A stretch of 64,000 nt of DNA from Chryseobacterium polytrichastri (GTDB taxonomy: Bacteria > Bacteroidota > Bacteroidia > Flavobacteriales > Weeksellaceae), in NCBI RefSeq assembly GCF_900142445.1, contig NZ_FRAV01000005.1, forward strand, positions 1 to 64,000, in the 5' to 3' direction. Both the position numbers and the translations under genes were made by a program. Shown piece after piece: positions 43,228 through 50,989 of this stretch. The notes beneath the pieces were generated by a model. That model did not search any database and was not told where the DNA came from. It saw only the letters and a list, made by a program, of their open reading frames with translations. How positions within the stretch are numbered: the stretch's first letter is position 1; each line of letters begins with the position of its first letter.

Positions 43228-43683
43228 TTAATTCATCTTTTCAAAATTTTCATAAAGCACCCATTCATCATTTCGAAATACTTCAGCTTTGATCCAATAT
43301 TGTTTCTTTATTGGAAACAATAAACCAAACCACTCTCCTGAGCTTGCTCCACATTTAGCACCAACTAACTCCATACGAGAAGCAATATCCATATTCATTT
43401 TAGCCGTATGCTTCAATTTTCTCCATCCTTCGAAGCCCACATTTTCAACTTGAATCCTTGCACAACCAAGCTGTTCTAATTGCTCTTGAAAAGTCATATT
43501 TTGAATTATACCATCCTTAACAGTCATTTTGGTTGCAGTATTTTCCCAAATAGGATTTATTGAAACCCAAGCAACAGGTTTTTCTTTTTTATGAAATGTA
43601 CTTTTTGTTGCCAATTTGATAACACCACTATCTATAATTTCTTGTAATTTTAGTTCAGTAGTATAATGAAAGAATTTTTTCAT
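43228..43683 (-). CDS. Hypothetical protein, possible ADP-ribosyltransferase-like fold
   Basis: 151 residues, no signal peptide. The opening reads FFHYTTELKLQEIIDSGVIKLAT and then KPVAWVSINPIWENTATK. An 'HYT ... I..SG.I' start followed by a 'WvS.np.WE.TA' block is reminiscent of small DarT/ART-like proteins that recognise NAD through an N-terminal His-Tyr, but the remaining catalytic residues are not clear. It is 24 bp downstream of the HTH gene on the same strand. The role in the element is unknown. ART assignment is a guess. Confidence 0.45.
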   Translation of the reverse strand: MKKFFHYTTELKLQEIIDSGVIKLATKSTFHKKEKPVAWVSINPIWENTATKMTVKDGIIQNMTFQEQLEQLGCARIQVENVGFEGWRKLKHTAKMNMDIASRMELVGAKCGASSGEWFGLLFPIKKQYWIKAEVFRNDEWVLYENFEKMN

Positions 43684-43707
43684 GATCTGAATATTTAATT
43701 TTAGAAT

Positions 43708-44001
43708 CTATTTATTAGTTTTTCTATTGATAAACTGTTCAACATCACTTTTTTTATATCTTATACTTCTGCCAAGTCGTACAGGAGCCAACATTCCTTT
43801 GTTTTCCCAATTCCACAGACTTACAGAGGAACAATTCAGAAAATTGCAAACCTGTTTTTTAGTCATAAGTTCGTCATTTTGGGATTTTTCAGTAAAATGA
43901 AGTTGGATTCTTTTTAATTCTTCTCTGATTCCTGATACAATAAGTTCAGATAAATATTCAGGACTTGCCTGAATTAAAATTGAATGTTCTTTAGTTGCCA
44001 T
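43708..44001 (-). CDS. Helix-turn-helix (AlpA/excisionase-like) protein
   Basis: 97 residues. The C-terminal half is an HTH_17-type domain: MTKKQVCNFLNCSSVSLWNWENKGMLAPVRLGRSIRYKKSD. This family includes excisionases and AlpA-type regulators encoded next to integrases in Bacteroidota elements. The N-terminal part (LIVSGIREELKRIQ) is the usual coiled-coil-like segment of these proteins. It probably directs integrase toward excision or regulates the replication gene. It lies between the integrase block and the VirE_N gene. Confidence 0.85.
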   Translation of the reverse strand: MATKEHSILIQASPEYLSELIVSGIREELKRIQLHFTEKSQNDELMTKKQVCNFLNCSSVSLWNWENKGMLAPVRLGRSIRYKKSDVEQFINRKTNK

Positions 44002-44093
44002 AATATTTCTTTGTTTATTTATTATGGTGCTAAATTATAACCTGCACATACTATACTAAATCTTATACCGTATAACATCAGTATAATTTGATT

Positions 44094-45074
44094 TTACTCA
44101 TTAATTGAGGTTAATTTTTCTATTTTGCCAGAGAAAAAAGCTGACAATTGTTTTTGTTGTGAGTGGAAATCTTCTGCAATGAGTTTCAGATATTTTAATT
44201 TTGAAATATCAAACAGATTTTTATCCGAGTTTACCTCTTTTATCGTTTGATTTAGATAGGGTTGAAGAGAAGATTTAGAAATTTTATAATCCTGAGAAAT
44301 AATTTCTGCCAGTTCATTTATGGTATCATACCGCTTATTACCGTATATAGCTGTCATTTTCTCAAATGTAAGAGTTCCATCTGCAAAAAGGAGTGCAATT
44401 CTATATACATTACTGTTTCGTAGCTTTTCTTTTTGTTTATCTGCTTTGTTGGCAACGATTTGGGTCACATTCTCCTCAATCGGTTTAATATCATTGGGGA
44501 AAATAGTTTTAAAATACAGCTGAACATCAAATAAAAGGTATTCATTATACTTTAAAAGCCAATAACAAACAGCTTTTTGAACTTCCTGAGATAAGACATT
44601 GCCAAAATATATATGGCTTCTTAAAAAACTGTTAGATTCTTCTATATGTAAAAGCAAATCCTGATATATAATTTTACAGGCTGTTTCAGTTTTAGCATCA
44701 ACTAACTGCAATTTAAGAGATTCAATAAATTCAGGATGGTATTTTTCAGTCATTTCATCCATAAATGAGGGTAAAGAATCCAAATCAAAACTTTTAGAAA
44801 ATAAATTATAGTCTGTAACACCTATTTTATAATCATAATCCGTTTTAGGATTTTTCAACTTTCCTATACTGTTTGGATCCCTTTGAATGATATAAACATT
44901 TTCTCCAAACTCTCTTATCAGGTATAAACCACTGTCAATATTGGAAATATCAAAAACTACTTCTGGAGTGTAATATATAATTTTTCCGTAATCCTGTATT
45001 ATTTTATCTAACTGAAAAATATCGGTAACAATAAAATCAATGTGAATGATATTTTTTAAAACTGGAGGTATCAT
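44094..45074 (-). CDS. Hypothetical protein downstream of the integrase
   Basis: 326 residues, no recognised domain. There is an N-terminal alpha/beta part (FIVTDIFQLDKIIQDYGKIIYYTPEVVFDI), and a helical C-terminal part that includes FADGTLTFEKMTAIYGNKRYDTINELAEIISQDY, which looks like a DNA-binding helical domain. It is 13 bp downstream of the integrase gene on the same strand. Similar proteins are seen next to integrases in Flavobacteriales elements as far as I recall. The function is unknown. Confidence 0.6.
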   Translation of the reverse strand: MIPPVLKNIIHIDFIVTDIFQLDKIIQDYGKIIYYTPEVVFDISNIDSGLYLIREFGENVYIIQRDPNSIGKLKNPKTDYDYKIGVTDYNLFSKSFDLDSLPSFMDEMTEKYHPEFIESLKLQLVDAKTETACKIIYQDLLLHIEESNSFLRSHIYFGNVLSQEVQKAVCYWLLKYNEYLLFDVQLYFKTIFPNDIKPIEENVTQIVANKADKQKEKLRNSNVYRIALLFADGTLTFEKMTAIYGNKRYDTINELAEIISQDYKISKSSLQPYLNQTIKEVNSDKNLFDISKLKYLKLIAEDFHSQQKQLSAFFSGKIEKLTSINE

Positions 45075-45087
45075 AATCTCAAAAATA

Positions 45088-46563
45088 CTATGAAATTTTG
45101 TGATTCAGTTCAATTATTTTACCCATTTCTACCAAATCTCCCTTTTTATGATACTTTAAAATTTCCTGCATCTGATTTTTTAATTGCTCCAATTCTTTTT
45201 CTTTAAAGTCAATATTTTTTATCTTTTCATTTCTTTTCTTAATATTATCACGCCTTACCTTTTCATGCTCTGTAGTTGGTCTGAAATAGGTTTTAAATGT
45301 TGATTCGTTGGAATGTCCTGTATAATCCCATATTTCCAGTAATTCCCATCCCTCACAATAACGATTGGTACAGAAACTTCTACGGCTTGTATGAAAGTCT
45401 ATTGTTTTGATAAAATCAATATCAGTAAATTTTATCCCTTTTCCAGATAAGATTTCAATTCTCAAAACTTTTTCCTGAAAATAAGGAATTTCTTTTAACA
45501 GTTCTTTTAAATATTCATTAGTTTTTTGATTGGATATTGCCAACTGTCGAATATCATAGCTGTATTTTTCTAAAATTTCTTTGGTATAGCCATGAAATGA
45601 AAAGCTCAAATTTTTGTAGTGGGTGCTTGTACTTGTTTTTTGAGAAACCATATTGATTCTTTCTTCATCAATACTGATATGATCTGTTTGCAATCTTGTA
45701 ATATCACTAAATCTCAAGGAAGTATGACACGCCAATACGAATAAGTCCCTTATCCTTTCCAACCTCTTATTTTGGGTAAAATTGAACTCATACAATAAAG
45801 TAATTTCTTTTTCTGTTAAACTTGTGGAAACAGTAGGGGGAACTTTTATTTTAAATTCATCTAATAAATAAGCCCTTTTGTCTGTATATCCTTTTTCAAA
45901 AGCCCTTTTCAAAATCAAACTGATTCTTTTAATTCTGGTCTTAATAGTAGTCTGTTTCAGTTTCTTTACTTTTATAAGCCAGTTTTGAAAATTTAAACAT
46001 ATTTGTTCGTCAAATGTATCAATATCTAAAATCAATCCTTTTTCCTTTGCAAATTCCTTTAGTTCTCTATACGCAACCTTATAAGAGGAAGCATAACTTT
46101 TATGCAGGGTTTTAACAGATTCTCCCCTTTTGATAGCTTCCAAAGCATTATTTTGTCGAGTTTCAATAATTTCTAAAACCTCCTGATAGATTTCTTCAAA
46201 ATTTTTCTTTTGTTTTCTGATAGCTTTTGTGCCACTTCCCTCGATTGCTGAATTAACAATACCTCTTAATTCCTCTTTGGTGGGGATTCTATTATATGTT
46301 TCGTTAAAATTTTTATGGGACTGGATAACAGATAATTTGAATTTACTTAACTTATCGTTGTAATCTCTTTTGTTTTTTCCTGCAATTACAATCTTTTCGT
46401 TTTCGTTCCATTCTTTAACTGGAATCACTTTAATTCCTGTACTAAAACCAATATTATAATTTTTAAATAAATAAGCTCCCTTCAATAAAGTAGCTTCAAT
46501 AGAATTTTTATCTTTTAAATAGTATCTGATTGTACCTAATTCACTGTTAAATTCTTCTTTCAT
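45088..46563 (-). CDS. Tyrosine site-specific integrase
   Basis: 491 residues. An SAM-like N-terminal core-binding domain (about 120-240) precedes the catalytic domain with Arg284 (TSLRFSDI), Lys309 (SQKTSTS), His391 and Arg394 (FHTSRRSF), His417 (YTGHSNES) and Tyr426 (FKTYF), so all catalytic residues are present. The gene starts 184 bp from attR, and the GGTCAAGGT arm-site pair lies between. It would integrate and excise the island at the 3' end of tRNA-Gln. This is the first gene of a minus-strand block that includes the HTH protein. Confidence 0.95.
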   Translation of the reverse strand: MKEEFNSELGTIRYYLKDKNSIEATLLKGAYLFKNYNIGFSTGIKVIPVKEWNENEKIVIAGKNKRDYNDKLSKFKLSVIQSHKNFNETYNRIPTKEELRGIVNSAIEGSGTKAIRKQKKNFEEIYQEVLEIIETRQNNALEAIKRGESVKTLHKSYASSYKVAYRELKEFAKEKGLILDIDTFDEQICLNFQNWLIKVKKLKQTTIKTRIKRISLILKRAFEKGYTDKRAYLLDEFKIKVPPTVSTSLTEKEITLLYEFNFTQNKRLERIRDLFVLACHTSLRFSDITRLQTDHISIDEERINMVSQKTSTSTHYKNLSFSFHGYTKEILEKYSYDIRQLAISNQKTNEYLKELLKEIPYFQEKVLRIEILSGKGIKFTDIDFIKTIDFHTSRRSFCTNRYCEGWELLEIWDYTGHSNESTFKTYFRPTTEHEKVRRDNIKKRNEKIKNIDFKEKELEQLKNQMQEILKYHKKGDLVEMGKIIELNHKIS

Positions 46564-46608
46564 TTTGAATGTAATTGTCCGTCATAAATAAGCAAAAATC
46601 AAACCAAA

Positions 46609-46629
46609 GGTCAAGGTACAGGTCAAGGT
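46609..46629 (+). repeat. Right arm-site pair GGTCAAGGT x2
   Basis: GGTCAAGGT at 46609-46617 and 46621-46629, period 12 bp, 118 bp inside attR. The same motif, period and orientation occur at 24698-24718 inside attL. Confidence 0.6.
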
Positions 46630-46746
46630 AAATATTTAATTTTGGTTAATTTTAATGAATACCAATTAACAACATTAAAATGAATATCAATTACTTACAA
46701 TTAATAAAAATCACTCATTATTAATTAAAATTCATAGGTGATATAA

Positions 46747-46760
46747 CCTGTGGGTCTACA
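46747..46760 (+). repeat. attR core, 14-bp direct repeat
   Basis: CCTGTGGGTCTACA, identical to the 3' end of tRNA-Gln. Upstream bases differ (TATAA), so this is not a tRNA gene but the right end of the integrated island. Confidence 0.85.
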
Positions 46761-46788
46761 AACCATCCTTTTTAAGGATGGTTTTTTG
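46761..46788 (+). terminator. Terminator beyond attR, probably that of the original tRNA-Gln
   Basis: AACCATCCTT (46761-46770) pairs with AAGGATGGTT (46774-46783) and is followed by TTTTGTTTTT. It lies directly after the tRNA-derived attR, where a tRNA terminator is expected before the island inserted. Confidence 0.8.
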
Positions 46789-46804
46789 TTTTTAATAAAG
46801 GCAC

Positions 46805-46838
46805 AAAAAAAGGATAGATAAAAATCCATCCTTTTATA
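46805..46838 (-). terminator. Terminator of the amino acid permease gene
   Basis: AAAGGAT (46809-46815) pairs with ATCCTTT (46828-46834), with a further inner GAT/ATC pairing. It is followed on the minus strand by a T run. Confidence 0.7.
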
Positions 46839-46867
46839 TAATCTTATGTGACTCTATTATAGAGCTT

Positions 46868-48289
46868 CTAATTTTTAGGTTTATATAATTTATACATCAC
46901 AAACAGAAAGGCTACCCATATTGGAATTAAAATCACCTGAATTTCCATTCCTGTAATACTCATCAATACCAAAATAGCCACTAAAAACAGAATACAGATA
47001 TAATTGGATACTGGATAGAATATGGAAGGAAACTTCGTCTTCTCTCCCGCTGCTATTTTACTTCTTCTGAACTTTAAGTGGGTATAACATATCATCAGCC
47101 AATTGATAATTAATGTAGAAACCACTAAAGCCATTAAATATTCAAATGCTTTTTCTGGAGCTAGTTTATTAATGATAATACAGATTCCCGCAAAGCAAGA
47201 AGAAATAAGAATCGCATTAATAGGTACGTGATTTTTATTTAATTTCTGTAAAAACTTCGGTGCATTTCCTTGTTGTGCCAATCCAAAAAGCATTCTACTG
47301 TTACTGTAAACACTACTGTTATATACAGATAAAGCTGCTGTTAATACAATTATATTAAGAATATTAGCAATCAATATATTAAATTGAATGACTTTTCCAA
47401 ACATCGTAAACTCCAACCCATTCAGGTTTTGAAAAACCATTACAAACGGACTTGACCCTTCTGTAATCTCTCTCCACGGACTCAATGAGAATAAAATAAT
47501 CAACGCTCCTACATAGAAAATCAAGATTCTATAAATCACCTGATTCGTTGCTTTAGGAATTGTTTTTTCAGGACTTTTAGCTTCTGCAGCGGTAATTCCG
47601 ATCAATTCTAATCCACCAAAAGAAAACATGATCATTGCCATTGCTGCAAAGAGTCCCGAATATCCTTTTTCACTGTGATTGAATAATCCTTTGGGGAAAA
47701 AACCACCATCATTCCATAAGTTCGTCACACTTGCACTGCTCCCTCCCGTTCCACTTATCAATAAGTAAATACCGAAAATAATCATCGCGATAATAGCAAC
47801 TACCTTTATAATTGAAAACCAAAATTCGGTTTCTCCATATACTTTTACTGAAGCCAGATTCAAGGCATTAATTAAGATAAAAAAGAATAAACTAGAAACC
47901 CAAAGTGGAATATCGGGCCACCAAAAATGAATGTAATGCCCAATGGCGGTAAGCTCGGCCATACTTACCAGAATGTAAAGAATCCAGTAATTCCATCCTG
48001 AAGCAAATCCCGGAAATTTACCCCAATACTTATAAGCGAAATAACTAAAACTTCCCGAAACAGGTTCCTGAACAACCATTTCTCCCAATTGTCGCATAAT
48101 AAAGAAGGCAATAATTCCTGCCAACGCATATCCTAAAATAACTGATGGTCCTGCTAAAACCGCTGCCGGACCAATTCCAAGAAACAATCCCGTCCCTATA
48201 GCGCCTCCAAGGGCAATTAATTGAATGTGTCGATTGGTTAGTCCTCTGACCAAGGTTCCGTTTTGCTCGGTTTTCTGCTCGTCGCTCAT
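46868..48289 (-). CDS. Amino acid permease (AAT family, APC superfamily)
   Basis: 473 residues, twelve predicted TM helices. The N-terminus has the AAT signature LVRGLTNRHIQLIALGGAIGTGLFLG, with the unwound helix-1 GTGLFLG motif for substrate binding. The length and a further LIGITAAEAKSPEKTIPKA motif in helix 6 region fit CycA/AroP/GabP-type proton symporters. Substrate (D-alanine/D-serine/glycine, aromatic or other) cannot be told from the sequence. It is located in the inner membrane. It is monocistronic, lying just outside the island. Confidence 0.92.
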   Translation of the reverse strand: MSDEQKTEQNGTLVRGLTNRHIQLIALGGAIGTGLFLGIGPAAVLAGPSVILGYALAGIIAFFIMRQLGEMVVQEPVSGSFSYFAYKYWGKFPGFASGWNYWILYILVSMAELTAIGHYIHFWWPDIPLWVSSLFFFILINALNLASVKVYGETEFWFSIIKVVAIIAMIIFGIYLLISGTGGSSASVTNLWNDGGFFPKGLFNHSEKGYSGLFAAMAMIMFSFGGLELIGITAAEAKSPEKTIPKATNQVIYRILIFYVGALIILFSLSPWREITEGSSPFVMVFQNLNGLEFTMFGKVIQFNILIANILNIIVLTAALSVYNSSVYSNSRMLFGLAQQGNAPKFLQKLNKNHVPINAILISSCFAGICIIINKLAPEKAFEYLMALVVSTLIINWLMICYTHLKFRRSKIAAGEKTKFPSIFYPVSNYICILFLVAILVLMSITGMEIQVILIPIWVAFLFVMYKLYKPKN

Positions 48290-48805
48290 AGAATAATTTA
48301 ATTGCCTAAATATATAAAAACTTCAAGAATCCACCTTCTCTAAAACAAAGTTGAATGATTCTTGTATGTATTATTGAAACTGAATTGAATATTTTACCCC
48401 TAAAAAATAAATTCTAGTTTTATTTTATGCCCTCTAAATTCAAGTAAAATCTTATTTTTATAAGGCGTAATCATAAAAAATAGGTTGCTAAGAAATACAA
48501 AGTATTTATTTTTTTTTATTAATTAGTCAAGAAAACATATTAAGCCTGTTTAAATTAATTAAAAAATTTAACCACAAAAGATACAAAAGCTATTATTGAA
48601 TCATTTAAAGTTGAACTATTTGAAAACAAAGCTTACAAAAGAATAAAAATCAAAGATTTTTTTAAACTTATGTGTTCTTGTTTGCACTTCATTATGAACT
48701 TAAATAAATAATATGCTAATCTTTTATCTCTTTTGTGGTTAAAATAAAAAGTTTAAACAAGTTTTTTATTTAATAATCACTTAGATCATAATAATGTAGA
48801 ATCTT
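48290..48805. other. Gene-free stretch holding a MITE-like repeat
   Basis: Apart from the 217-bp repeat at 48545-48761, this interval has no coding signal. The PL7 lyase promoter must lie within or after the repeat. Confidence 0.5.
48545..48761 (-). repeat. MITE-like repeat, copy B (217 bp)
   Basis: Reverse-orientation counterpart of 17461-17678. Ends CCTGTTTAAATT (48545-48556) and GTTTAAACAAG (48751-48761), with inner arms TTTAACCACAAAAG and CTTTTGTGGTTAAAA. Confidence 0.8.
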
Positions 48806-49531
48806 ATGAAAACAATTATTAAAAATCATCTATCAATATCCCTTTTATTATTTTTAATAGGGATGACAAGTGCAGTAAATGCCCAGGAAAAATATATTGC
48901 ACCAGGAACTAAATTCGATTTAACGCCCTTTACGTTACAACTTCCCCTTGAGCAAAATAGCAGCATCATGCAAAAGAAAGGAAAAGAATTAGCCAAGTAC
49001 AGTTCCAATTATTTCTACCTGGATCCCAAAGACCAGAGCATGCATCTATTTTGTAAATCGGATGGTACGACTACTAAAGGGTCCCATTTTCCAAGAACTG
49101 AATTGCGTGAAATTAATGAATGGCATTTCGCCGGACAGCATGAAATGTCTGTAAAACTAGCGGTATTGCAACAACCAAGCTCCGGAAAAATCATTATCGG
49201 ACAAATACATGGGCATACCAAAGGAACTGAAGCCGCTAAATTATGGTGGAATAATGGAGATCTACAAATAGGTTTCAAAAAAGAAGTGAACGACAAAGAG
49301 CAACGCTTTACATTATTGAAAAATGTACCCTTGAATCAGGTTTTCAGCTATACGATTTCACAATCTGATCATACGGTAACCGTTACAGTAAATGATCAAT
49401 CTCAGACGTTTACTTTTGGAGATAGCTGGACCTCCGAATCTGTATATTTTAAAGTGGGTAACTATTTACAAGATAATTCAAAACCTGTAACCTCCGGACT
49501 TATAGCGGTGTATAGCGTTACTATTAAATAA
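48806..49531 (+). CDS. Alginate lyase, polysaccharide lyase family 7
   Basis: 241 residues. A signal peptide (MKTIIKNHLSISLLLFLIGMTSAVNAQ) precedes a single PL7 beta-jelly-roll domain. The three signature motifs are present: PRTELREI (R-T/S-E-L-R), IGQIHGH (the QIH catalytic/specificity motif) and YFKVGNYLQ (YxKAGxYxQ, here Val for Ala). The QIH form usually cuts polyG/MG-rich alginate, but specificity is not proven by sequence. It would be secreted or periplasmic. No other PL or PUL genes are next to it. Confidence 0.92.
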   Translation: MKTIIKNHLSISLLLFLIGMTSAVNAQEKYIAPGTKFDLTPFTLQLPLEQNSSIMQKKGKELAKYSSNYFYLDPKDQSMHLFCKSDGTTTKGSHFPRTELREINEWHFAGQHEMSVKLAVLQQPSSGKIIIGQIHGHTKGTEAAKLWWNNGDLQIGFKKEVNDKEQRFTLLKNVPLNQVFSYTISQSDHTVTVTVNDQSQTFTFGDSWTSESVYFKVGNYLQDNSKPVTSGLIAVYSVTIK

Positions 49532-49604
49532 AAAGAATAAGCAGATAGTAGATTTACAATCAAATTACTGGTTCAATATATTTTCTATTTCACCTTTAAA
49601 AAAC

Positions 49605-49636
49605 AAAAGAAGCCTCTAGTTTAGAGGCTTCTTTTT
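49605..49636. terminator. Bidirectional terminator between PL7 and HdeD-like genes
   Basis: AAAAGAAGCCTCTA (49605-49618) pairs with TAGAGGCTTCTTTT (49622-49635). Both strands end in U runs, serving the two convergent genes. Confidence 0.9.
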
Positions 49637-49661
49637 ATATATCGTTTTGATCAAAGAATAC

Positions 49662-50300
49662 TTATTTACTTTTTCTCAAATCATCAATTTCGTCTTGCAA
49701 TAATTTTATTTTAGCTTTTAGCTCATCACTTACCTTCGCCGGGAAATTTTTCAACTTTCTCAAATCGAATGCCAATAATATGGAAGAAACACCAATAAAG
49801 ATAAAAGAAATACCCGTTAATGTAACCAAAGAAAAGCCTGTGAATATGGGGTTAAATAAAAGCAATAAAGAAAATATAATACCTCCGGCACTCGTTAATG
49901 CCACATTTCCCCAACTTGCTATTTTGTGACTTCTTAAATCAAAAGCAAATCCTAATAACTGCAATGAGCGGAAAAGCAAGGTAATTCCTATCACAAAAGG
50001 TAAAACAACCATTGAAATCTGAGGATTCCTTACTAAATACAATCCGATTGCCGCAGTAAGCAATCCGCTCACCAAGAACCAACCCCAGCCTTGCAGGGAT
50101 TTCCTGTTCTGCAGTGAAAAGAAAATTTCTGTAATTCCTGAAACTAAAAATGAAATACTGAAAATAACAGATAGTGTTACATAAACAGCAAGAGGAACAG
50201 TAAACACGTAAATACCACACAAAAGAAAAATAATTCCAAAGATTAATGGAATATACCAGTGTTTAATCGTGTTGGTAAGGGATTGAAATAAATTTGACAT
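49662..50300 (-). CDS. HdeD-like membrane protein (DUF308)
   Basis: 212 residues, six TM helices in three hairpins, each pair separated by a short loop, the DUF308/HdeD layout (YIPLIFGIIFLLCGIYVF, FLVSGITEIFFS, SLQGWGWFLVSGLLTAAIGLYL, IGITLLFRSLQLLGFAF). HdeD of E. coli is linked to acid stress; the family's biochemistry is unknown. The charged C-terminal tail (ELKAKIKLLQDEIDDLRKSK) looks like a coiled coil. It is monocistronic. Confidence 0.85.
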   Translation of the reverse strand: MSNLFQSLTNTIKHWYIPLIFGIIFLLCGIYVFTVPLAVYVTLSVIFSISFLVSGITEIFFSLQNRKSLQGWGWFLVSGLLTAAIGLYLVRNPQISMVVLPFVIGITLLFRSLQLLGFAFDLRSHKIASWGNVALTSAGGIIFSLLLLFNPIFTGFSLVTLTGISFIFIGVSSILLAFDLRKLKNFPAKVSDELKAKIKLLQDEIDDLRKSK

Positions 50301-50502
50301 ACTAATTTGATTTTTTTGATGATGCCTACTTTGTTATGCGGTTTTCGGCTTGTCCGCTAAAATATCAAACACACCATATCTGTAATTCTCACGAATACTT
50401 GAAATATGTATCGTTACCAATTTACAGAAAATACCAGAAAAAATAATCAAAATATCAAATGAATACTATAAAGATGTACAAAACTCACCTATTATTACTT
50501 CA

Positions 50503-50799
50503 TTATAAATGCTCTTCAGGAATAGAAATATTATTTTGCTTCATATATTGTAGAAGCTCGTGGTATTTATCTTCAAAACTATCTGTTCCGCATTTGTGAG
50601 AAATACTACAGATATCCGAAGGCTTTATGTCTAAAATACCTGAGATCTTGTTTAGAATATCGAGGTTAATCTTCACTTTAGAATTTTCAATATCGGAGTA
50701 GGCTTTCTGTGAAATTCCCATTTCAAAAGCCATATATTCTTGGGTAAAGTCTTTACCTCTTCTAATTTTTCTAATGTTTTGTCCACATATTTTCATCAT
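50503..50799 (-). CDS. XRE-family transcriptional regulator
   Basis: 98 residues. An HTH_3 (Cro/CI-type) domain covers residues 4-65: IRKIRRGKDFTQEYMAFEMGISQKAYSDIENSK is the core. The C-terminal tail (KYHELLQYMKQNNISIPEEHL) is short, so this is a simple repressor-type protein. The start may be either of two consecutive Met codons. It is divergent from the cbb3 oxidase genes, which start 190 bp away, and could regulate them. Confidence 0.88.
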   Translation of the reverse strand: MMKICGQNIRKIRRGKDFTQEYMAFEMGISQKAYSDIENSKVKINLDILNKISGILDIKPSDICSISHKCGTDSFEDKYHELLQYMKQNNISIPEEHL

Positions 50800-50989
50800 T
50801 TCTGTTTTAGTAGTTTTCGGTATATTTTAGAAGTTTATCTAATAGCCTCTAACAAAGTTAATAAATACCTTTGGCAAAACATTATTCACGCTACATGATA
50901 TTTATTTCATCATAAAATTTGGTTTAAAAATTCACCCAATAAAACCATAAGAAAGAAAAAATATCACTTCAGTACACACAATTGGAATT

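Larger units (their letters stand above)
24617..46760. mobile_element. 22.1-kb integrated island at tRNA-Gln
   Basis: Bounded by 14-bp direct repeats of the tRNA 3' end, with a tyrosine integrase 184 bp from the right repeat. Duplicated GGTCAAGGT pairs lie inside each end. Cargo includes ArdA, a TIR-like TPR protein, an Rhs toxin locus with immunity candidates, and a VirE_N-type replication protein. No relaxase, coupling protein or T4SS gene was recognised, so transfer would depend on another element. Confidence 0.85.
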
